A stretch of DNA of 6,702 nucleotides from an uncultured Prevotellaceae bacterium (GTDB lineage Bacteria; Bacteroidota; Bacteroidia; Bacteroidales; Bacteroidaceae), in assembly GCA_937893145.1 (NCBI GenBank), contig CALBJW010000079.1, positions 1 through 6,702 on the forward strand, written 5' to 3'. Shown here piece by piece: positions 1 to 6,347 of the stretch (positions within the stretch are counted from its first letter, which is position 1; every line of letters starts with the position of its first letter). Made by a program: the position numbers and the translations under genes. The notes under the pieces were generated by a model. The model saw only the letters and a program-made list of their open reading frames with translations, did no database searches and was not told the origin of the DNA.

Positions 1-392
1 TCGTATTTAACACCTTTCTTAAGAGCCAATTCTCCTAATGGTGTTACAGATACCTTATGATCAACATTACTAATCAATGCGAACTTTGTCAGTTCAGAAA
101 GGATTCCGCCAAAGATAGAAACCTCTCCGACATCTTTGTATCTTTTTGGAGTCACGTCAAAATCATCCTGAACGTTGAACCCAAGAATACCAGCTAACTT
201 GTTCTCATAAATAGAACCACCGTTGTATTTTATGGTCATCAGAAGAACCTTATCCAACTTGGTCAGTTCAACTGTTTTGTAGTAGGTAACATAACATGCC
301 GTCTTGTTCAATCTCCACAAACGGAAATTAGAATCTGTGGAACGTGAAGCATAAACGAGCTTACCTTTATTGATAATTTCTTTATAATCCAT
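1..392 (-). CDS. Unrecognised protein, N-terminal part only, possible winged-helix segment
   Basis: The frame opens with ATG at 392 (MDYKEIINKGKLVYASRS...) and runs 130 codons without a stop to the window edge, so the C-terminus is missing. An in-frame stop (TAA, minus strand, 407-405) lies just upstream, which fixes this start. The start overlaps the last 11 bases of the helicase gene in another frame, so translation of the two is probably coupled and they belong to one operon. I do not recognise the family. Residues 1-60 look like mixed strand/helix. Residues about 93-130 (FGGILSELTKFALI, then a strand pair ending in VTPLGELALKKG) have the helix-then-beta-wing look of a winged helix-turn-helix, which would suggest nucleic-acid binding; this is a weak, shape-based inference. 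No catalytic motif, signal peptide or membrane segment is visible. It is real because it has no stops, overlaps its neighbour tightly and has normal codon use. Confidence 0.8.
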   Translation of the reverse strand, partial: MDYKEIINKGKLVYASRSTDSNFRLWRLNKTACYVTYYKTVELTKLDKVLLMTIKYNGGSIYENKLAGILGFNVQDDFDVTPKRYKDVGEVSIFGGILSELTKFALISNVDHKVSVTPLGELALKKGVKY

Positions 393-3300
393 ATTCCTCA
401 GCTGTTAAAATTTTACCATTTTCATGATTGAATACAGTATTGTATACATTATCATAAATTTCCTTTGTTCTAAAAAGTTGGCTGTCACCAACGATTATCA
501 GCAAACGTTTTGCACGTGACAAAGCAACATTCAATCGGTTTGGAGATTGAGCAAAGCCAAGGTCTTCCTGCTTTGGATAACCATCTTCTCCATATTTCGA
601 ATAATTCGGCTTTTGTCCCTTCTCTGTTTGGATGCAGTGGCTTCTTACCATTGACACAATGATAATATTGCGTTCCATTCCCTGGAATCTATCTACAGTA
701 CTAACTCTTATAGGCATCTCGTTAGGGTTGAATTCTCTTGCCATTTCCTTGAGAAGTCGCAATTGCTTACCATAGAACGAAATCAAGCCAATCTGCTTGT
801 CCTCAACACTGCTCCATCTATTATTATAGTCATGGAATGAATCCGAATTATTCAACTCACGAAGCAATTTGCGAATAATTTCAACCTCACCATAATTTAC
901 TCTTGACGTGCCATCAAGCATCTCTGGAGAAGAAGAATCAATCCACAACACATGAACATCAGGATCAATAGGACCTGCTGTGATACCATGGAATCTTGAT
1001 GCTCCGTTATTGATATAGTCAGGGTCGTTGATACCCAAATCTCTTGGATGCACCAAACCGCACTCCAAGCCACCTTCGTCCTTGTAGAATTGTTTTATTA
1101 CTTCATTGATAGCTGGATGCATTCTGAACTGATAGTTGAAAACACCTTTGAGTTTTTCATCTATCTGATTGTACAATCGCTCAAAATGTGATATTTCAAG
1201 AACATTGAAGTTTTTGACAACAAAGCTCTTCAGTTCTTTTATTCGCTGCAATTCAGAATTGTCCTTCTCTCGCTTGATAAGATAATCAAATGAATTAGTG
1301 AACGACTCTCTTGAAATCATTGGAGGCAGCTGGCGATGGTCGCCAATGATAATATTCTTCTTTCCATAAATCAGAGGCAGAGACAACTCTGCTGGAGTTG
1401 CCTTACTTGACTCATCCTGAATCACAACATCAAACCTGATTTTTGGATTATACTCGTTATCTCTTTGTGAGAAAACACTTCTATATGTCTTATAGAATGC
1501 AGTAGGAACAAATTTGTTCTTCTTACTCTGAGTGGCGATATTTTCAGTAAAGATTATGTTCTTCTGTCCTATTGAACTACATGTTGCACCCACCACATTA
1601 CAGTTTGCAATGTAGTTATCAAAGAATAGTCCTTTAAGATTGTCTGTAGGATTCTCCAGTAGATCCTCCCATAGTTCCTGGGCTTCTTCCGGCATACTGT
1701 CTTTATCCATTCTTCTACAGATGTTCTCCATCCAGTTCAGAAGGATTAACTTCTCAGGAGCTTCATAAACTGTATCTTCTACTGTTGTTGCAACATCATC
1801 GTCGTCGTCATCATCGTCAATGTCAAATGACTTCTTCTTTGTTGTAATGTCTTCTCCTTTTGCCCAGCGGTACATGGCAGAGTATGAAAACTGAAGCCCT
1901 TCAGTTTCCAAACGCGACTCATCACCTATACGAATAGGTTTCACCAAATTGTGATATGGATTCACGACTCTGTCTATCGCATTATCTACAGCGAGATTAG
2001 TTTCCGATGTTAGCAGAATCCTTGTATTCTGATTCTCACGTACATGTTGCCAAATAAGTTCGGCAATTGCCGTTGACTTTCCAGAACCAGGAGGACCCTG
2101 GATTAGAGACAAGTCAGGAGCAAGAATAGCCTTTGCAATAGCTACTTTTTGTGGCTCATTATTGGCTATCCTTTTATTCAGAAGGTGTTTGTCTACCTCT
2201 TGTAGTTCTAATTTGATATTTTCTTCATAATCCTTAATACCTGCAGCTTTAGAAGCATCAAAGATGAATGTACCAAGTGAGGAATTCTCTACGTCACGAC
2301 CTTCTACGATTCTGTTCAATGATTCCTTCAAACGTGCCAATTTCTCCAAATCACCCGAAAGATCTGGATTTATTTCCGTGACATCAGTCTCTTCAAACAA
2401 TTGCTTGGTGACTTCATAAAAATCACCAGAAATATCCAAGACAAGTTCTGGGTAGTTTGCTGTTCTTATCAGTTTTCCGATTTTCAGTTCTCCAACCGTA
2501 AAATCTGCACCCTTGAGTTCACGTGCTGCATCCAGTCGATCTTCATCTCTGCTGGTAACATCATTGAAATAAACCAGTTTAACTTTATCAGAAGGCACTT
2601 CTGAGATTGTACACAAATATCTGGATTGGTCAAATGTCTGTAATTTATGGATTAACTGAGTCTTGAACGTCAACAGGTCTTCTATTTTCTGGAATTCTCG
2701 TGAGAAGACAAGTTCTGTTCCCTTCTTCTTCAGTTCAAGATGCAAATCGTCAGAGAAATCATGAAGTTGATTCATGACTTCTGTCATATCTGCTTTTCTA
2801 TATTGTACGTCAAAGTTGCACTTATGACCATTCTTGAACAAGCCAAAATCCACAAACGGATAATCTCTGCTCAACTCAGTAAGAAGCTCGGGTAAGTTCT
2901 TTTCCTTCCAATTGAAATCTATACCGATTGAAGTACCCTTCGACGATACAGAATACTCTATTGATGGCTTAAACGAAACATGCAAGTCATCATTGAACTT
3001 ATCAAGTTCTTCTACCGTTGCCCAATCTCTATTCTCACGGTACTTGTAATAGTACTTCTCTGTATAATCATAATTGTCCTGACCGAACAATTTTTTCATC
3101 AGTTTATTCCAGAGATAGAAATCAAAGTTAAAATCGGTAGTGTCTTTTGTATTAAAGAACTCTGACGAGGTCATGTAAGTAATATCCGAAGCGTCATCAC
3201 CTTCGTCTTCTAAATTCACAACGTCATCTGTAATATCTTCTACCTCTTCTTGCAGCTTGGGACGTTTTACATTCTTAAAGAAAGTAATAGTATTGCCGTT

Positions 3301-4695
3301 TAACTTAGGCAAGCCAAGCTTGTTTGCTTGCCAATCATAACTGTTAAGTGCATCGTCATGAATAATAAAGGTAAATTCCACCTTGCACATTTGCAACTCA
3401 AACACAGGCTTTATCTGCTCCAAGAATTCTTGTGTGAAATATCCACCTTCTACAGATACTTGCTTGTCTATGTTTACTCCAGTGTTTATTTTCTTCCTGC
3501 TGTTCTTGAACGATTCTATGTTATTCAGTTTAAGACCAGGACATAGTTTTTCAAGATATACTATTATGCTTGGGTATGTAGGAATGATGGCTGATGCTCT
3601 ATCAGGCAAAGCCAGTTGGAGGCTATTGAATTCCTCATTATCCTTCAATCTGTTTAACTCTTCAATGGATATTTGCAGACGATTGTTCTTGTCGAAATCA
3701 TATTCCACCTCCAGTTTGTCCAACAATTGCTTTACCCCAGTAAACTGAGCACGTCTGTCCACAACACTACCATCAATTACAGGATAGTAAGTGAACGTGA
3801 CATACTCTTTGTTTGCTTTCGTGCTGATTCTGGCTTTCACAGATTCATCCAACTTCTGCCAGTTGGAAATAGGTGCAAGGACATAGCCATCTTCAAAATG
3901 ACAATCATCATAATCAATGTCCAAACTATCAGCTATCTGTTGTTTTAATCCCTCTGTATTATCAGTGGTATCAACTCTGACATGCAGTTTCTCATTGATA
4001 ATAGTAGTAGCTTCTGGCATGATGGCAATAGGAGCAGTTCTTTGTCTAAGAATCTGTTCCTGAACTTCTGTATGTTTCTGCCATATTTCCTTAAGCAACG
4101 TCTTATCAGCGGTTTTCTTTGCCAAGTTCTCTTCTACAACAGCTCTTCGGCTTACAACGACATTGCGGTACTCTTTGTTTATCTTTACTACTTTAACACT
4201 GATTGTCTGACCCACGAATGTTTCCAAATCGGCTACTCTTACGATGTCAGTCTGAGAACCAGGCATAAATGCTTCCATTCCGAAGACATCCACAATGGTA
4301 CCTCCCTTTGTACGACACTTTACGTAGGCTTTTACCGTTTCGTTGTTGTCAAGGGCTTCATTAACCTTGTCCCAGGCTTTTGCAGCTCTTGCTTTCCTAT
4401 GTGACAGAATCAACTGACCAAGACGATCGCTCTTTGATTCTATGTACACATCAACGGCATCACCTACCTTCAAGTCTGGATTATATCTGAATTCACTCGT
4501 AGGTAGGATGCCATCATTACGATAGCCTATATTGACTACAACTTCACGTTTGTTTATGGAAATAACAGTGCCAGAGACTACCGTATGTTCGGGAACATCT
4601 GTAGTCTCTTCATTTGATTCTTCCACAGATTGTGATGAAGCCGCATTTTCAAAAGCTTCCCAATCAAAGTCATCTAATGGATTTATCTTTGCCAT
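382..4695 (-). CDS. Ribosomal protein S1-like N-terminus fused to a Upf1-like SF1B helicase (1437 aa)
   Basis: Probably an ATP-driven RNA or DNA helicase/translocase in the cytoplasm. Residues 1-190 match the start of Bacteroidota ribosomal protein S1 from memory: an acidic leader (DFDWEAFEN, 9-17), S1 domain 1 (about 38-100, NKREVVVNIGYRNDG) and domain 2 (about 118-184, KCRTKGGTIVDVFGMEAF). Residues 200-840 are unrecognised, with an acidic stretch at 484-503 and probable ~36-residue repeats at 589-698. The helicase core shows GPPGSGKST (867-875), motif Ia with TSETNLAVDN (896-905), VVGATCSS (1034-1041), Walker B DESS (1094-1097), GDHRQLPP (1118-1125), QFRMHP (1189-1194), VDRFQG (1334-1339) and NVALSRAKR (1389-1397). 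All ATPase motifs look intact. An eight-Asp run (960-967) sits in the insert between motifs Ia and II. The start follows the upstream stop by 9 nt, and the S1-like leader supports this ATG. Helicase class is near certain; the substrate and role in defence are inferred. Confidence 0.96.
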   Translation of the reverse strand: MAKINPLDDFDWEAFENAASSQSVEESNEETTDVPEHTVVSGTVISINKREVVVNIGYRNDGILPTSEFRYNPDLKVGDAVDVYIESKSDRLGQLILSHRKARAAKAWDKVNEALDNNETVKAYVKCRTKGGTIVDVFGMEAFMPGSQTDIVRVADLETFVGQTISVKVVKINKEYRNVVVSRRAVVEENLAKKTADKTLLKEIWQKHTEVQEQILRQRTAPIAIMPEATTIINEKLHVRVDTTDNTEGLKQQIADSLDIDYDDCHFEDGYVLAPISNWQKLDESVKARISTKANKEYVTFTYYPVIDGSVVDRRAQFTGVKQLLDKLEVEYDFDKNNRLQISIEELNRLKDNEEFNSLQLALPDRASAIIPTYPSIIVYLEKLCPGLKLNNIESFKNSRKKINTGVNIDKQVSVEGGYFTQEFLEQIKPVFELQMCKVEFTFIIHDDALNSYDWQANKLGLPKLNGNTITFFKNVKRPKLQEEVEDITDDVVNLEDEGDDASDITYMTSSEFFNTKDTTDFNFDFYLWNKLMKKLFGQDNYDYTEKYYYKYRENRDWATVEELDKFNDDLHVSFKPSIEYSVSSKGTSIGIDFNWKEKNLPELLTELSRDYPFVDFGLFKNGHKCNFDVQYRKADMTEVMNQLHDFSDDLHLELKKKGTELVFSREFQKIEDLLTFKTQLIHKLQTFDQSRYLCTISEVPSDKVKLVYFNDVTSRDEDRLDAARELKGADFTVGELKIGKLIRTANYPELVLDISGDFYEVTKQLFEETDVTEINPDLSGDLEKLARLKESLNRIVEGRDVENSSLGTFIFDASKAAGIKDYEENIKLELQEVDKHLLNKRIANNEPQKVAIAKAILAPDLSLIQGPPGSGKSTAIAELIWQHVRENQNTRILLTSETNLAVDNAIDRVVNPYHNLVKPIRIGDESRLETEGLQFSYSAMYRWAKGEDITTKKKSFDIDDDDDDDDVATTVEDTVYEAPEKLILLNWMENICRRMDKDSMPEEAQELWEDLLENPTDNLKGLFFDNYIANCNVVGATCSSIGQKNIIFTENIATQSKKNKFVPTAFYKTYRSVFSQRDNEYNPKIRFDVVIQDESSKATPAELSLPLIYGKKNIIIGDHRQLPPMISRESFTNSFDYLIKREKDNSELQRIKELKSFVVKNFNVLEISHFERLYNQIDEKLKGVFNYQFRMHPAINEVIKQFYKDEGGLECGLVHPRDLGINDPDYINNGASRFHGITAGPIDPDVHVLWIDSSSPEMLDGTSRVNYGEVEIIRKLLRELNNSDSFHDYNNRWSSVEDKQIGLISFYGKQLRLLKEMAREFNPNEMPIRVSTVDRFQGMERNIIIVSMVRSHCIQTEKGQKPNYSKYGEDGYPKQEDLGFAQSPNRLNVALSRAKRLLIIVGDSQLFRTKEIYDNVYNTVFNHENGKILTAEEYGL
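1795..1818 (-). repeat. GAY triplet run encoding eight aspartates in the helicase
   Basis: Eight consecutive Asp codons (residues 960-967), a mix of GAT and GAC, lie in the insert between helicase motifs Ia and II, just after a Lys-rich stretch (TTKKK, 951-955). Because the unit is a triplet, changes in copy number would lengthen or shorten the acidic loop without a frameshift. It probably lies in a flexible surface loop of the 1B/1C region. Confidence 0.8.
2602..2931 (-). repeat. Three probable ~36-residue strand-helix-strand repeats inside the helicase
   Basis: Residues 589-624, 625-660 and 661-698 each read as a short alternating strand (IGIDFNW, CNFDVQY, LVFSREF), a helix with Leu/Met spacing (LPELLTELSRDY, MTEVMNQLHDF, LLTFKTQLIHKL), then a second strand (VDFGLF, LHLELK, YLCTIS). 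Sequence identity between units is low, so this rests on pattern and near-constant length. Similar units may occur earlier, around residues 236-276 and 298-345. They could form a scaffold or substrate-binding surface between the S1 part and the motor. Confidence 0.4.
4144..4695 (-). other. S1-derived segment of the helicase gene (leader plus S1 domains 1 and 2)
   Basis: Codons 1-184 of the helicase encode the part that resembles ribosomal protein S1. The match, from memory of Bacteroidota S1 proteins, includes the short acidic leader, SEFRYNPDLKVGD (67-79), GQLILSHRKARAAKAWDKVN (93-112), CRTKGGTIVDVFG (127-139) and VVKINKEYRNVVVS (169-182). In E. coli S1, the N-terminal leader and first two domains bind the 30S subunit, whereas the later domains bind mRNA. 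Only the ribosome-binding half is retained here. Ribosome attachment is therefore a reasonable inference. Confidence 0.85.
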
Positions 4696-4704
4696 ATTCT
4701 TGTT

Positions 4705-5448
4705 CTATTGTAGAATATAATCTTCTGGTGATACTATCTCATAACCAGCAGAAACAAACTTCTGATGGTCATGTTCTGTAAGTGGTAGGAATACCACCTT
4801 TTCAGTTTCAATTCCTAATTCGGCTTCGGCAAGAACCTTTCCCGACTCATTTCGCAAGAAAAAGCCTCCGTCATGATCAAATGGAATCGAATGCTCCAGC
4901 ATATAGTTGACAATTGGATGGAGTTCATCGCTGAAGTTGTCAAGTATGTTGTCCTCTTGGGAGATTATTTGTTTACCAATATTCAATTTAGTATTACAGA
5001 ATTTTCTGTACTGCAACATAAACTCATGTGGTAGATAGACATTCTTCAATGCTACACATCCTATAAACATATCAGAGACCTGAGCGACATCCATACCAGC
5101 ATGTCCACAACCAATAGCTGTGACCAAGAACTTAAGTTCAGAATGTTCACGAGCAAACTTTTCAAACTCACAGACACACCCTTTGAGTTCACTTTGTGAA
5201 ACCCCCTTTGTTGGCAAAGCATAAGAATTGCCCGTCAATCCATTGGACACACCTACCTGTGCGCCAAAAGACTTTGCAGCAAGTCCTGCTGCTCCATACT
5301 TTTGACTTCCCTGCCTGTCAGTACCAAACACAAATATCTGAGACGGACGCAGATGATGTATCTTTGTAGGAGTTAACCTGTCATAACTCCTAACTATGTC
5401 GTTGAGTATTTTTATGAACTCAGGGGTATAGTCTCTGTCTATTATCAT
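4705..5448 (-). CDS. Macro-domain-like protein of the phage-associated A1S_2505 type, with an extra C-terminal domain
   Basis: A 247-residue soluble protein with no signal peptide or membrane segment. Residues 37-140 carry an ordered motif set: IFVFGTDRQG (38-47) then YGAAGLAA (51-58), SYALPTK (75-81) and VTAIGCGHAG (109-118), ending in YLP (138-140). From memory this matches small proteins named A1S_2505 family phage non-structural protein, whose usual motif is FGSN..G..G.GAA. The Gly-rich loop and the IGCG-x-AG loop recall the phosphate loops of macro domains, so an ADP-ribose-type ligand is a fair inference but not proven. Those homologues are usually about the size of the first domain alone; here residues ~160-247 form an added domain (DGGFFLRNESGKVLAEAELG, 193-212) that loosely resembles degenerate nuclease-like tails, with E-x-E where an active enzyme would have E-x-K. 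It starts 9 nt after the TIR stop and ends 9 nt before the helicase, so it is probably cotranscribed. Beside a TIR enzyme it could sense or hydrolyse an NAD-derived product. Confidence 0.87.
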   Translation of the reverse strand: MIIDRDYTPEFIKILNDIVRSYDRLTPTKIHHLRPSQIFVFGTDRQGSQKYGAAGLAAKSFGAQVGVSNGLTGNSYALPTKGVSQSELKGCVCEFEKFAREHSELKFLVTAIGCGHAGMDVAQVSDMFIGCVALKNVYLPHEFMLQYRKFCNTKLNIGKQIISQEDNILDNFSDELHPIVNYMLEHSIPFDHDGGFFLRNESGKVLAEAELGIETEKVVFLPLTEHDHQKFVSAGYEIVSPEDYILQ

Positions 5449-5457
5449 AACAGTATA

Positions 5458-6282
5458 TTACTTACCTGTAATTTCTTTAAGTTTATCAACTATCTCTTTT
5501 GTTGTATAGACTGTCGTCGATAGAGCTAATCTTCCTGCAAGGGTAACGCTAAATTTTTGGACTTCAGCTTTTGATATTTCGTGCCAAATTGGAAGAATAG
5601 TTTTACCATTTGTCATTTCAATGTTAAACAACCCTTCCAGTTCATACTGAGTCCAGCCCTTACTTATAAAGTGCTTAGACAAAACCACTATACCGAAACG
5701 AGAATTAGCAAGACCTTGGTCTATTTTTGTACGCAATGAATCTCCCCACTTTATACAAGCAGAGTCATACCATACCTTAAAACCTGCCTCTGTCAATTCA
5801 TGGTATAACTCATCAACAAACGATGCCTTATCTTCACTTGCATGAGATATGAATACGTCATACTCCTCTCCTTCTGCGTTTTCTGCATAAAGGGAGGTTT
5901 GATTGATGGCTGCCATGTTCCTTTCTGTAGCTAAACGAAGTTCTTCTACAACAGCATCATATTTCTTCTGAAGAGTCTGCTGCAATTTTGCCTGTTCCCT
6001 ATTTTGCGTTACAGTCAAAGTAGCAAGATCTTTCTGCTTCTTTGCGATTTTACCTTGAGCATCAGCATACTTCTTTCGCGCTCTAGCAATTTCGCCATTA
6101 GCTCTTTCAATTTGAGACTGTTTTGACTTAACAAGAGACGGACTTGTTCGAGGCGTCATAGACTTCCGCACACGTTCAATCTCTGCGGTCTTATCAGACT
6201 CCTTCTTGCTTGCGTCAGCTTTTTCTTTTTCTAACGCTGCAATTTCTCTCTGTATCTGTTCAATTCTTGATGATGTACTCAT
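5458..6282 (-). CDS. Coiled-coil TIR-domain protein, probable NAD+-cleaving effector or signal synthase
   Basis: A 274-residue cytoplasmic protein. Residues ~3-40 and 50-125 are Lys/Glu/Ala/Gln-rich with heptad-like spacing and a break near 41-49 (SMTPRTSPS), giving two coiled-coil segments. This type of N-terminus recurs, as I recall, in stand-alone bacterial TIR proteins and probably drives oligomerisation. Residues ~141-274 form a TIR_2-type TIR domain: YDVFISHASEDK (141-152), WYD (171-173), GDSL (180-183), FGIVVLSKHF (196-205) and WTQYELEGL (210-218). Glu214 sits where bacterial and SARM1 TIR enzymes have the catalytic glutamate, so NAD+ hydrolysis or cyclic ADP-ribose formation is likely, though activity is inferred. 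It is the first gene of the apparent operon, with 56 nt before it that hold a repeat/palindrome. No Shine-Dalgarno is present; the leader is A-rich. It resembles ThsB-like signal makers in domain class, but no classical ThsA is adjacent. Confidence 0.95.
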   Translation of the reverse strand: MSTSSRIEQIQREIAALEKEKADASKKESDKTAEIERVRKSMTPRTSPSLVKSKQSQIERANGEIARARKKYADAQGKIAKKQKDLATLTVTQNREQAKLQQTLQKKYDAVVEELRLATERNMAAINQTSLYAENAEGEEYDVFISHASEDKASFVDELYHELTEAGFKVWYDSACIKWGDSLRTKIDQGLANSRFGIVVLSKHFISKGWTQYELEGLFNIEMTNGKTILPIWHEISKAEVQKFSVTLAGRLALSTTVYTTKEIVDKLKEITGK

Positions 6283-6338
6283 ATCTGATTTTCTAATCCT
6301 TTTTTTAGTCTTAACTTATGATCGAGGGCAGTCTTAAG
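6283..6338 (-). other. Intergenic leader of the TIR operon
   Basis: This 56-base gap separates the upstream gene's stop from the TIR start. On the minus strand it contains one full repeat copy, a run of seven A (6306-6300) and then an AT-rich leader ending tcagat before the ATG. There is no GGAGG-like Shine-Dalgarno at the usual spacing, which fits Bacteroidota initiation on A-rich, weakly structured leaders. A promoter for the operon would have to lie here or inside the end of the upstream gene, but I cannot point to one with confidence. Confidence 0.5.
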
Positions 6339-6347
6339 TTATGACTG
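6306..6347 (-). promoter_or_regulatory. Paired direct repeats with a near-perfect palindrome upstream of the TIR gene; candidate operator
   Basis: Two 15-base copies (plus strand agtcttaacttatga at 6307-6321 and agtcttaagttatga at 6330-6344) match at 14 of 15 positions and are spaced by 23 bp. The second is the core of a 19-bp palindrome (cagtcttaagttatgactg, 6329-6347) in which 8 of 9 base pairs are complementary; the first copy is a weaker version. They lie 24 to 65 bases before the TIR start, and the palindrome includes the stop codon of the upstream gene. This arrangement fits tandem binding sites for a dimeric regulator controlling the TIR operon. It could instead be a recombination or insertion scar, given the G+C step at this point. 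It is not a standard terminator: on the minus strand an A-run, not a T-run, follows. No convincing Bacteroidota -7 element (TAnnTTTG) was found. Confidence 0.5.

Noticed and set aside
2401..3546. Other plus-strand frames (2401-2604, 2980-3165, 3328-3546), one with a hydrophobic stretch like a small membrane protein
   Set aside because: The hydrophobic stretch is the antisense of Asp/Glu/Lys/Asn-rich codons in the helicase; there are no promoters or spacing consistent with genes.
3383..4404. Plus-strand open frames of 121 and 140 codons (3383-3748, 3982-4404) opposite the helicase
   Set aside because: They lie antisense within a well-supported coding gene, are Cys/Phe/Ser-rich as expected of antisense frames, overlap other spurious frames and match no recognisable protein.
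4144..4695. S1-helicase fusion as an assembly chimera or the host rpsA gene itself
   Set aside because: The frame is continuous through the junction, base composition does not jump there, and the gene is 9 nt behind its upstream neighbour; the S1 part diverges at many positions from the remembered Bacteroidota S1 sequence.
4705..6282. A classical Thoeris ThsA/ThsB pair
   Set aside because: The TIR protein could be ThsB-like, but the neighbour has no SIR2-SLOG or transmembrane part and is not of the known ThsA layouts; the helicase is also not part of Thoeris.
6300..6347. Intrinsic terminator formed by the repeats and homopolymer run
   Set aside because: On the minus strand the hairpin is followed by A's rather than T's, and on the plus strand the T-run comes before the hairpin; the stem is also AT-rich and weak.
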